Positions 26,823-34,514 of a stretch of 64,000 nt of DNA are shown piece after piece. A program made the translations under genes and the position numbers. Origin of the DNA: Rhodospirillaceae bacterium (lineage in GTDB: Bacteria > Pseudomonadota > Alphaproteobacteria > Rhodospirillales > Rhodospirillaceae). Each line of letters starts with the position of its first letter. Positions within the stretch are counted from its first letter, which is position 1. Below the pieces are notes generated by a model that made no database searches, had not been told where the DNA came from, and was given only the letters and a program-made list of their open reading frames with translations. The DNA lies in NCBI GenBank assembly GCA_040219235.1, contig JAVJSV010000011.1, positions 868,001 to 932,000 on the forward strand. The letters run 5' to 3'.

Positions 26823-28820
26823 ATGATTTTAGTGCAAACCCCTTGGACACCAACGACCCTCGACCAAGCTGTGGCTGCGGTTATTACTCAAGCGCTCGCC
26901 ACCCTCGTTGAACCAGAGGGCGCCTTGGTTCTGCTGCCCCATGCCGATGGCAGTGCCGCTGAGGCTTGCGCCGAAGACGACGTGAAAACAGCGCTTATTA
27001 GTCTTGCCAAGGCGCATGGTGTTTCCCTGTGCGGATCGGCCTATGTCAAAACAGATTCGGGCCTCGTGCAAACGATTGGCTATTTGGCAGGCCCTGACGG
27101 CGAGTTGCTGTTGCGTATGCCAAAGATCATGCCTGATCTCGTTGAAGGTTTTACGGATACAACCGCGGGTACCTCACATCCGGCAGACTTTCCTGTCGCG
27201 ATGACAGCGGAAGGCCAGGTTGGCATTCTCTGTGGAGAAGATATTCTCTCTCCGCATATTGTGCGGTCGCTGGTCACAAGTGGCGCGGAAGTGATCCTCA
27301 ATCCAAGCCGCGAACGGACAGACAAGCATTTCGAGATTCGGCAGAAAGCCCGGCAAGCGCGCTCCTATGAAAACCTCGCCTATGTCGCCGTCGCCTCGCC
27401 AAGTGCGGTTGCGATTGACGGTGCCACGACCAAATTGCCGACCGCTACGGCGTTGGCGGAAATGTGGGGCACAGAGATACGAGCAACTTCGGATGAGTCC
27501 TTCCTCCTAGGAGATATCGATATTCAGAGTCTGCGCCGCCGCCGCGAAGAGCCCATGGGCAACATGCCGGCCATTGTTCGCATGCGCTTGTATGCACATG
27601 GGTATGCGCAAGAGGGTTCCAATGCGCCGCCATCACCTCAGTCTCGCAACGAATGGATCAGCACAGGTCAGGAAAAAGTGGCCCCTGCCGCTAATCCTGC
27701 CCGAGATGCTAAAGACCGCATGGATCGCTATGACGTCCTTCTTGGGCAGACTGTCACGCATGTTACGACCAATCCATCCAACTTGATCGAGTACCGCCAG
27801 CGTAACCTAGACAATGCACTTTATGTCGCAGGGCCGTTTGCCAAATCCCCAGGAGTGAAGCTGGTTGTCTTCCCGGAATTCTTTCTGACCGGGGCCGTCA
27901 GCCAGTTGGGCAGCCGGTCCGGGCATATTGCCGACAAGATTGGTATCTCCTTCCCGGGGCCAGAAGCCGATCAACTGGCCAAGTTTGCCCAGGATAACAA
28001 CACCTACGTTTCTGGTGGCGTATTTGAATACGATCCAAAATGGCCGGAGCGGTTCTTTAACTCCGCTTTCATTTTCGATGACAACGGCAACCTGGTTCAC
28101 CTCTATCGCAAAATCCATTGTGCCGATGTGTTTGGACGTTTGCCCGATACAACACCGGGCAGTGTGTATAGCGAATATGTAGATCGCTACGGCTACGATC
28201 ATCTGTTCCCCGTGGCCGACACGCCGCTTGGGAAACTTTGCACGGTCATTTGCTTCGATATGAACTTTGGTGAGACCCATCGCGCCATGGTCAAGCGGGG
28301 TGCCGAGGTGATTATTCATCCCACATCGGAACCCCACAACGTGCGGCGACGTGGCTGGGATATTGCGCGCCACGTCCGAGCCTTCGAAAACACAGCTTAT
28401 CTTCTGACCGCGGGACATGGCGGCGAGTTCCGCGGGGGCGGGTTGTCCTTCCCGGGCGCTATGCAGCGTGGCTACTCGAAGGTCGTTAACTATGATGGAT
28501 CATTGCAATGCATTGCTGATGGTCCTGGGGCCGTTCCTCTGGTGGGGTCCATCGATATGCTGGCACTGCGCCGGGCGCGGGCGGACATCAAATCCAATCT
28601 GGCAGCGTGGGATAACCCCATCGTTTATGCCCACAAATATGCCGCTGAACGAGGTATCGCCAATGATGTTTGGACTGGGGATCCCAATGTAAACCCTTAC
28701 GAAGATGCAGCCGAAATCAAACGGATGATCAACATTTATCAACGCGACAAGGTTTACATTCCATCCGAGAATTCCGCCAATACGGTGGCCATAGACCAGT
28801 CTATGCAAGCCGTTGTTTAA
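26823..28820 (+). CDS. double-nitrilase-domain carbon-nitrogen hydrolase, paralogue A
   Basis: A 665-residue cytoplasmic protein made of two nitrilase-superfamily domains. The C-terminal domain (~303-640) has the full Glu-Lys-Cys triad: Glu352 in VVFPEFFLTG, Lys430 in YRKIHCAD and Cys477 in VICFDMNFGE, followed by HPTSEP and GWDIARHVRAFENTAYL. The N-terminal domain (~1-270) keeps Lys101 (RMPKIMPD) and Cys137 (GILCGED) but has His40 (VLLPHAD) where the Glu should be. The enzyme would hydrolyse a nitrile, amide or N-carbamoyl compound; which one is unknown. It heads a co-directional run nitrilase-Rossmann-nitrilase-Rossmann and has two further paralogues in the locus. Confidence 0.85.
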   Translation: MILVQTPWTPTTLDQAVAAVITQALATLVEPEGALVLLPHADGSAAEACAEDDVKTALISLAKAHGVSLCGSAYVKTDSGLVQTIGYLAGPDGELLLRMPKIMPDLVEGFTDTTAGTSHPADFPVAMTAEGQVGILCGEDILSPHIVRSLVTSGAEVILNPSRERTDKHFEIRQKARQARSYENLAYVAVASPSAVAIDGATTKLPTATALAEMWGTEIRATSDESFLLGDIDIQSLRRRREEPMGNMPAIVRMRLYAHGYAQEGSNAPPSPQSRNEWISTGQEKVAPAANPARDAKDRMDRYDVLLGQTVTHVTTNPSNLIEYRQRNLDNALYVAGPFAKSPGVKLVVFPEFFLTGAVSQLGSRSGHIADKIGISFPGPEADQLAKFAQDNNTYVSGGVFEYDPKWPERFFNSAFIFDDNGNLVHLYRKIHCADVFGRLPDTTPGSVYSEYVDRYGYDHLFPVADTPLGKLCTVICFDMNFGETHRAMVKRGAEVIIHPTSEPHNVRRRGWDIARHVRAFENTAYLLTAGHGGEFRGGGLSFPGAMQRGYSKVVNYDGSLQCIADGPGAVPLVGSIDMLALRRARADIKSNLAAWDNPIVYAHKYAAERGIANDVWTGDPNVNPYEDAAEIKRMINIYQRDKVYIPSENSANTVAIDQSMQAVV

Positions 28821-28906
28821 CGGAAGCTGAGGAATAATTGAGACTCTGTTCCTGCGTCGAACGTGTCATACTTAACGTTAGATCAATGCCATATTGGAGA
28901 CGACAC

Positions 28907-29620
28907 ATGATTGTTAGAAAACTAAGCTTGGCCTTCGTTGCGGCGCTCAGTTCTTTAGTTGCAAGCACAGTGGCTTTCGCCGTCGAAGGCCCGGTTCTCG
29001 TTTTTGGAGGCACAAGCGGCACAGGTCTTGCCGCTGTCCAGGTTTTGCGGGCGCAGGACGTGCCAGTGACCGTGTTCATTCGGCCGACATCTGATACGTC
29101 CGCGCTTGAGCCACTTGGTGTCACCACCGTCGTCGGTGATGCGCTGGTTGCTGATGATGTGGCTGCAGCCTTCGCAACAGGGTCCTATAAGACCGTCATC
29201 AGTTCTTTGGGTGGGCGGCGCGGCGAACCGCGTCCGGACCTTGATGGCAACAAGAACATCACAGCTGCCGCAAAAGCTGCCGGTGCAAAACGAGTGGTTC
29301 AAATCAGCTCTATCGGAGTCGGTGACACCCGTGAGCCTCCTGGTCCAGGCGCAAATTTCATGGCTGAAGTGTTTTATCTTAAAACCTTGGCGGAAGATGA
29401 TCTGATGAACAGCGGTCTTGATTACACCATTGTCCGTCCTGGTGGCTTACGTCGTGGCGAAGCGACCGGCACGGGGATTTACCAAGAAGAAGAGCGCATG
29501 GGGTCGATTGACCGCCAAGAACTCGGGCGGTTGGTTGTCGAGATGCTCAACGATGATTCGACCATTGGTAAAGTGCTGTATGCGATCGACCCGGCACTTC
29601 CTATGCCTGAAGAAGAATAG
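28907..29620 (+). CDS. NmrA-like Rossmann-fold protein with Sec signal peptide, copy 1
   Basis: A 237-residue atypical SDR/NmrA-like protein: the nucleotide loop is VLVFGGTSGTGLAAVQVL (about 28-45), with VVGDALVADDVAAAF, VVQISSIGVGD and YTIVRPGGLRRGEATG. No Tyr-x3-Lys pair is seen, as in NmrA-type members. Unusually, the first ~25 residues (MIVRKLSLAFVAALSSLVAS, then TVAFA) look like a cleavable Sec signal peptide, putting a dinucleotide-binding fold in the periplasm. The ATG at 28907 has GGAG 8 bases upstream. It follows nitrilase paralogue A by 86 bp; the paralogous pair just downstream repeats the arrangement. Confidence 0.78.
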   Translation: MIVRKLSLAFVAALSSLVASTVAFAVEGPVLVFGGTSGTGLAAVQVLRAQDVPVTVFIRPTSDTSALEPLGVTTVVGDALVADDVAAAFATGSYKTVISSLGGRRGEPRPDLDGNKNITAAAKAAGAKRVVQISSIGVGDTREPPGPGANFMAEVFYLKTLAEDDLMNSGLDYTIVRPGGLRRGEATGTGIYQEEERMGSIDRQELGRLVVEMLNDDSTIGKVLYAIDPALPMPEEE

Positions 29621-29653
29621 ATCTGAGTTTCGATAGCTCGGCGACGGGATCGG

Positions 29654-31636
29654 ATGTTTTTGCTACAAACCCCTTGGTCGGTTGGCACCTTAGACGGAGC
29701 AGACGCGGCGCTCCGTCAGGCGATACGGGCCCAGACCAAGGCCGGGCCACATCTGGCGTTATTGCCGCATGGCGATGGTGGGGAGCATGAGGCGCCGAGT
29801 GAAGCTGATGTGATCGCGGCTTTAAGCGAACTCGCAAAGGCACACCAAGTCTATCTGGGCGCATCCAGTTATGTCGTCGCTACTGGAGAAGTTGTGACGC
29901 GCACCGTTGGCTTTCTGATTGACCCAGAGGGCCAAGTCCTCATCAGAGCGCCCAAAGTTTTACCCGATATCGTTGAAGGCTTTACGGACACCACTGCAGA
30001 TACCTTTCAACCGGCAGTTTTCCAGATTGCTAAGACATCTTTGGGTCAAATGGGAATGCTGTGTGGCGAAGATGTTCTCGCGCCCCATGTCGTGCGGTCG
30101 ATGATGGTGCAGGGCGCGGAGATCATTTTAAATCCTTGGCGCGAGCGCTCAGACCCGCAATTTGAAAGCCGGACGGTGGCGCGTGTGGCGCGGGCTTATG
30201 AGAACGTATTGTACTTGGCCTCAGCCTCGCCAACTTCAGTCACACGAGATGGGGCATCGGTGCGGTTGCCTCCCGCAACAGCTCTTTATGCCCCCCAAGG
30301 TGATCCGTTGGCTGTGCAGGGCGAAGAATCCTATGTGCGCGCCGACATTGATATTGGTGGGCTTCGCCGCAAACGGGCGGCACCACCGCTCAACTTCGCG
30401 GCTATCGTTCGCATGAACTTGTATGCGCCGGGATATAAAGCTGAAGCCTCAGACCCTAAGCTTTCTCCAAGTACTCGAAAGGCTTGGATTGAGCAAGGTC
30501 AAACGCGCGCTGCAGCTCAAGTCAGGTCTTGTCTCACAGAAGAGACAACGACGTATGGTGCCTTGTTGGGCCAGCATGTTGTGTATCAGTCAAATACGCC
30601 GGACGAGTTGGTTGAGCGACGCCAACTTAATTTGGATGATGCGTTTGATCTGGTGCGAAATTATGGTGCACGTGCGCCAAACTTGAAGCTGGTGGTGTTC
30701 CCTGAGTTCTTTCTGACGGGCCCTGTCAGTCCGCTTGGGCAGAAGCTCGGTCACATAGCAGATAAAATTGGTGTGACGTTTCCAGGGCCGGAAATGGATC
30801 AAATCGCGGCCTTTGCGCAGGAAACAGGTACTTACGTCTCAGGCGGTGTGTTTGAGTACGACCCGGAGTGGCCAGACCGTTTCTTCAACACGGCATTCAT
30901 TTATGATCCAGCAGGCAACCTGATTCACCGGTATCGCAAAATACATTGTGGCGATGCCATGGGGTTTCTGCCGGATACAACACCCGGTAGCGTATTTGAC
31001 CAGTATGTCGATAAGTACGGCTACGAGTATCTTTTTCCTGTGGCCAAAACGCCGATCGGGCGGCTTGGCACAGCCATCTGTTTTGACAATAATTTTCCAG
31101 AGACCTATCGAGCGTTAGCCAGGCGTGGTGCGGAAGTCATTCTACATCCGACCTCAGAACCCCATGGCGCACATCGCAAAGGTTGGGATGCTGCCCGTCG
31201 TATGCGCGCGTTTGAGAACGTCGCCTATGTGTTGTCGTGTGGGCATGGCGGCGAATATTTCCTGCCAGGTTGCAGCGTTCCAAGTGCGCGCGCGCGCGGC
31301 TATTCGAAGATCATTAATTTTGATGGTTCAGTGCAAGCGGTGGCTGACACCGCCGGTCAAGTGCCGCTCGGGGGAGTCATTAATCTTGGCGCTTTGCGCG
31401 CGGCCCGCGCCGATCTTCAGGCCAATGTGGCGCTCTGGGATGATGCCGTTGTTTATGCCGCGGAATATGGCAAAGCTTCGCGCGGCCTCCCAAATAACTT
31501 GTGGCCCGATGACCCGCTGGGAAATCCCTATTTGGGGGGTGTTGAGGTTAAGAAGGTTATCCAGACTTATATTGAGCAGGGTATATTTGTCGCGCCGACA
31601 GACACGAATGATACGGCTGTAGGCGTAAGGGAGTAA
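29654..31636 (+). CDS. double-nitrilase-domain carbon-nitrogen hydrolase, paralogue B
   Basis: A 660-residue close paralogue of A with the same two-domain build. The C-terminal domain has Glu in VVFPEFFLTGP, Lys in YRKIHCGD and Cys in AICFDNNFPE. The N-terminal domain has His39 (ALLPHGD) in place of Glu, with Lys101 (RAPKVLPD) and Cys137 (GMLCGED) retained, exactly the same pattern as A. The opening FLLQTPWSVGTLD parallels ILVQTPWTPTTLD of A. No signal peptide is present. It lies 33 bp after the first Rossmann protein and 6 bp before the second, so the four genes are probably one transcript. Confidence 0.85.
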   Translation: MFLLQTPWSVGTLDGADAALRQAIRAQTKAGPHLALLPHGDGGEHEAPSEADVIAALSELAKAHQVYLGASSYVVATGEVVTRTVGFLIDPEGQVLIRAPKVLPDIVEGFTDTTADTFQPAVFQIAKTSLGQMGMLCGEDVLAPHVVRSMMVQGAEIILNPWRERSDPQFESRTVARVARAYENVLYLASASPTSVTRDGASVRLPPATALYAPQGDPLAVQGEESYVRADIDIGGLRRKRAAPPLNFAAIVRMNLYAPGYKAEASDPKLSPSTRKAWIEQGQTRAAAQVRSCLTEETTTYGALLGQHVVYQSNTPDELVERRQLNLDDAFDLVRNYGARAPNLKLVVFPEFFLTGPVSPLGQKLGHIADKIGVTFPGPEMDQIAAFAQETGTYVSGGVFEYDPEWPDRFFNTAFIYDPAGNLIHRYRKIHCGDAMGFLPDTTPGSVFDQYVDKYGYEYLFPVAKTPIGRLGTAICFDNNFPETYRALARRGAEVILHPTSEPHGAHRKGWDAARRMRAFENVAYVLSCGHGGEYFLPGCSVPSARARGYSKIINFDGSVQAVADTAGQVPLGGVINLGALRAARADLQANVALWDDAVVYAAEYGKASRGLPNNLWPDDPLGNPYLGGVEVKKVIQTYIEQGIFVAPTDTNDTAVGVRE

Positions 31637-31642
31637 AAGTCG

Positions 31643-32347
31643 ATGAGAGTCCTCACCTTGGTGTTTTTGTCTTTGGTCATATTTACCAGCGATGCGTTTG
31701 CAAAAGACATATTGATTTTTGGCGCAACCCGTAACACCGGATTGGAAACGGCAAAAATTCTGGTTGCGCGCGGGGATAATGTCACGGCTTTCGTAAGAGA
31801 GAATTCAGATTTAGACGCGCTGCAAGCCTTGGGCGTGCCGTTGGTTTATGGCGATGCTCTGGATGCAGACTCTGTGAAGGCCGCTTTTGCCGGGCAGGCG
31901 TTTGACGCGGTTGTGACGACTCTTGGTGGAGGCGTCCGTAACACCGAGGTGGATAGCATCGGCAATGGCAATGTTTTTGCGGCGGCTGAAAAAGCCGGCG
32001 TCAAACGCTTGGTGATGGTCACTGCCATTGGAGCAGGGGGCACCGAAAATGTGCTTCAGGAAGGCGCCCGCAACTTCTTAAAACCATCTTTGGACGCAAA
32101 AACGATTGCGGAGAATGCTCTGAAAGTGAGTGGTTTAGAGTGGACCATCTTGCGCCCTGGTCAATTACCTGATGGTCCTGCAACCGGCAACGGACTTCTT
32201 TCAGAAGATCACACTACAATGGGCCGTATCAGTCGCAGTGAGTTGGCCGCTCTTATTGTGAAGTGCCTCGATGATCCAGCGACGGTTGGGAAAATCTACC
32301 ATGCTGTGGATGCAGATATGATGGGCTCATTCTCATCTTTCGACTGA
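31643..32347 (+). CDS. NmrA-like Rossmann-fold protein with Sec signal peptide, copy 2
   Basis: A 234-residue paralogue of the protein at 28907-29620. The signal peptide is MRVLTLVFLSLVIFTSDAFA, followed at once by KDILIFGATRNTGLETAKIL, so the Rossmann fold starts right after the predicted cleavage site. Other shared elements are VYGDALDADSVKAAF, LVMVTAIGAGG, WTILRPGQLPDGPATG and the C-terminal GKIYHAVDADM. It follows nitrilase paralogue B by 6 bp. The 3' end overlaps the convergent TRAP binding-protein gene by 15 bp. Role unknown; the repeated pairing with double nitrilases suggests joint function. Confidence 0.78.
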   Translation: MRVLTLVFLSLVIFTSDAFAKDILIFGATRNTGLETAKILVARGDNVTAFVRENSDLDALQALGVPLVYGDALDADSVKAAFAGQAFDAVVTTLGGGVRNTEVDSIGNGNVFAAAEKAGVKRLVMVTAIGAGGTENVLQEGARNFLKPSLDAKTIAENALKVSGLEWTILRPGQLPDGPATGNGLLSEDHTTMGRISRSELAALIVKCLDDPATVGKIYHAVDADMMGSFSSFD

Positions 32348-33385
32348 AGATTCAGCCGCAAATTTTATTTTTGCGGCCTGGATCGCATCAAAAATGGTCT
32401 GAGACTCACCACCAATAGACTTGATCAGTGTTTGCATGACTGGTTGGGCGGTTCTCACCCAAGACTCAAGCTGTTTTGGGCTTAGCGTCTGGACTGTAAA
32501 TCCTATCTGATCTGTACGGACCATAAAATCTGCTTCTTCGGCTCGCGACATCGCGCGGGCCTGGTCTATCGGGAGCCAGCCTTCAAGTACCACAGCCTGA
32601 TGTTCTGGTGACAGGCTTTCGAGCCAAGACGTGCTCGTGACCATGAAATTGATCGCCAGCATATGGCCGGTGAGGGTCAGGTACGGCGCTTCTTCCGCTA
32701 TGCCCGTTCCAGCGTAAAGAATCGTTGCATTTGCACCGGCATCAACCAAGCCCGTCTGCAATCCAATGATATTCTCATTAAACGATAACGGAATAACATC
32801 CGCTGAAATGGCCTCGGCAAAGAGCCGTGCGGCGATGCCTGAAGAAACCCGGAATCTAACGCCTTTCATATCCATAGGCGTGATGACAGGGGCTTTGGCG
32901 TAAACATGATGGAACCCGACCTCATCCCAAGATAAAAACGATAATCCATAAGGGGCAAGGAGATCAGAAAAAATATCAGACAGAACCGTATCGTATACGT
33001 AATCCGCCTGGGCAGTACTGTCGAATAGGTAAGGCGCTTGCAATAATGCGGCCTCTGGCAAAAGGGAGCCAATCACCAAACCCGAGAGGTTCGCCACCTG
33101 TATGCGGCCGCGCCGTAGACCGTTGAGGATGTTCTCCTCTGATCCGAGTTCCCCACTGACCATTGGGGTCAGTTGAACTTCGCCACCTGACAATTCTGCC
33201 ACGCGGTCGCGATACATCATCCATTTTTTGTAACCGGCCGTGCCTTCTGGGATACCGGTGGTGCCGCCGATGAAACGCACGATTGGTTCTTGGTTAGTTT
33301 CTTGCGCTGAACTGGGAGTTATTGCCAGTAGTATGCTAATGGTGATTATGACTGAGATCACAGAGAGGTGCATGAATCGCATCAT
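32333..33385 (-). CDS. TRAP-type C4-dicarboxylate-like substrate-binding protein (DctP family), orphan
   Basis: About 350 residues: a signal peptide (MMRFMHLSVISVIITISILL, then AITPSSAQ) and a DctP/TAXI-like periplasmic binding fold with ELSGGEVQLTPMVSGELGSE, EAALLQAPYLFDSTAQADYV, PMDMKGVRFRVSSG and VIPLSFNENIIGLQTGLVD, the segment that normally holds the ligand-contacting Arg (here in GVRFRVSS). The ATG at 33385 is chosen; the frame stays open to 33475, but that would overlap pirin and put charged residues before the signal peptide. Pirin ends 7 bp upstream, so the two are an operon. No DctQ/DctM membrane genes are nearby, so it must share a permease or act as a sensor. Confidence 0.85.
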   Translation of the reverse strand: MMRFMHLSVISVIITISILLAITPSSAQETNQEPIVRFIGGTTGIPEGTAGYKKWMMYRDRVAELSGGEVQLTPMVSGELGSEENILNGLRRGRIQVANLSGLVIGSLLPEAALLQAPYLFDSTAQADYVYDTVLSDIFSDLLAPYGLSFLSWDEVGFHHVYAKAPVITPMDMKGVRFRVSSGIAARLFAEAISADVIPLSFNENIIGLQTGLVDAGANATILYAGTGIAEEAPYLTLTGHMLAINFMVTSTSWLESLSPEHQAVVLEGWLPIDQARAMSRAEEADFMVRTDQIGFTVQTLSPKQLESWVRTAQPVMQTLIKSIGGESQTIFDAIQAAKIKFAAESSVER

Positions 33386-33392
33386 GATCGGT

Positions 33393-34268
33393 CTAATTCT
33401 CTGGCAGTGGAATGTACTCTTCATCATCATCGACAACTTTTGCAAATTCGCCATTTTTCCATTCCGCCTTTGCACGGTCGATCAGGGCTTGGTCGCTGGC
33501 TACAAGATTCCACCAAATCAAGCGGTCACCATCCATAGGTGCGCCGCCGACCAGCATGATTCGTGCGCCAGCGTCTGATTTAATCCGGCAGGATACGCCC
33601 GGAACCAAAACGGCCATCTCGCCCTCACTGAGTTCATGGCCGTTGAGTGAGGCCGCGCCATCAACAATATAGACAGCACGTTCTTCATGCGCGTCGGGGA
33701 TTTCTAAGTCCGCACCGCTTTCTAAGCTGCCGCCCAGGTAGCACATCGGGGAGAACGTCTTCACCGGCGACTCTTCGCCGTAAGCAGTTCCTGCGATAAG
33801 GCTTAAGGATGCCCCTTCGCGGGTGATCACAGGCAATGTGTCTTTGGGGTGATGATAAAAAGCAGGGGCTGTCTCTTCATGCGCTATTGGAAGGGCGATC
33901 CAGGTTTGTATGCCATGCAACGTGTGGCCTGCCGCGCGTGTTTCAGGTCCTGTGCGTTCCGAATGAACAATGCCGCGGCCTGCGGTCATCCAGTTCACAT
34001 CACCGGGGCGGATCGGTTGGTGGAATCCGAGACTGTCGCGGTGGTGAATTTCGCCCTCAAATAAGAACGTTACAGTCGCCAGTCCGATATGGGGGTGAGG
34101 TCGCACGTCGATGCCTTTGCCAGGTGCAAAAGTGGCAGGCCCCATATGGTCAAAAAAGATAAATGGGCCGACCAAGCGACGCTTTGCGTAGGGCAGGGCC
34201 CGGCGCACTTCAAAACTGCCAATATCCTTCTTACGGGGCGCTATGATGAGATCAATGGCGTTGGTCAT
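33393..34268 (-). CDS. pirin family protein
   Basis: A 291-residue bicupin of the pirin family. The metal-binding residues are in the N-terminal cupin, in DVRPHPHIGLATVTFLFEGE and HHRDSLGF, with VNWMTAGRGIVHSE further on; LHGIQTWIALP follows. Bacterial pirins have been linked to quercetinase activity or to regulation of central metabolism through protein contacts. It has no signal peptide. It is divergent from nitrilase paralogue C (246 bp apart, no gene between) and upstream of the TRAP binding protein on the same strand. Confidence 0.92.
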   Translation of the reverse strand: MTNAIDLIIAPRKKDIGSFEVRRALPYAKRRLVGPFIFFDHMGPATFAPGKGIDVRPHPHIGLATVTFLFEGEIHHRDSLGFHQPIRPGDVNWMTAGRGIVHSERTGPETRAAGHTLHGIQTWIALPIAHEETAPAFYHHPKDTLPVITREGASLSLIAGTAYGEESPVKTFSPMCYLGGSLESGADLEIPDAHEERAVYIVDGAASLNGHELSEGEMAVLVPGVSCRIKSDAGARIMLVGGAPMDGDRLIWWNLVASDQALIDRAKAEWKNGEFAKVVDDDEEYIPLPEN

Positions 34269-34514
34269 AAACGGTCGCTTTCGTGGAAAAAATCAGCTTT
34301 TGAGTTGCCCGTTGGTAGCAAAAAAGGGGGCTGACGGCAAAATACGAGTCCTTTACTGAACAAGTTTGCGCTCGGTTGGCGATCAAGTTTCGATCTTCGT
34401 TTGCGCTCAGTGGCATCGTCCTCATCATAACGCTCCTATGATGTAGGTGGTAATATTCTGGATAGATTCCAGCCACTCAGGCGATAAGCCCGATAATTTC
34501 GAAAGTGAACTGCG

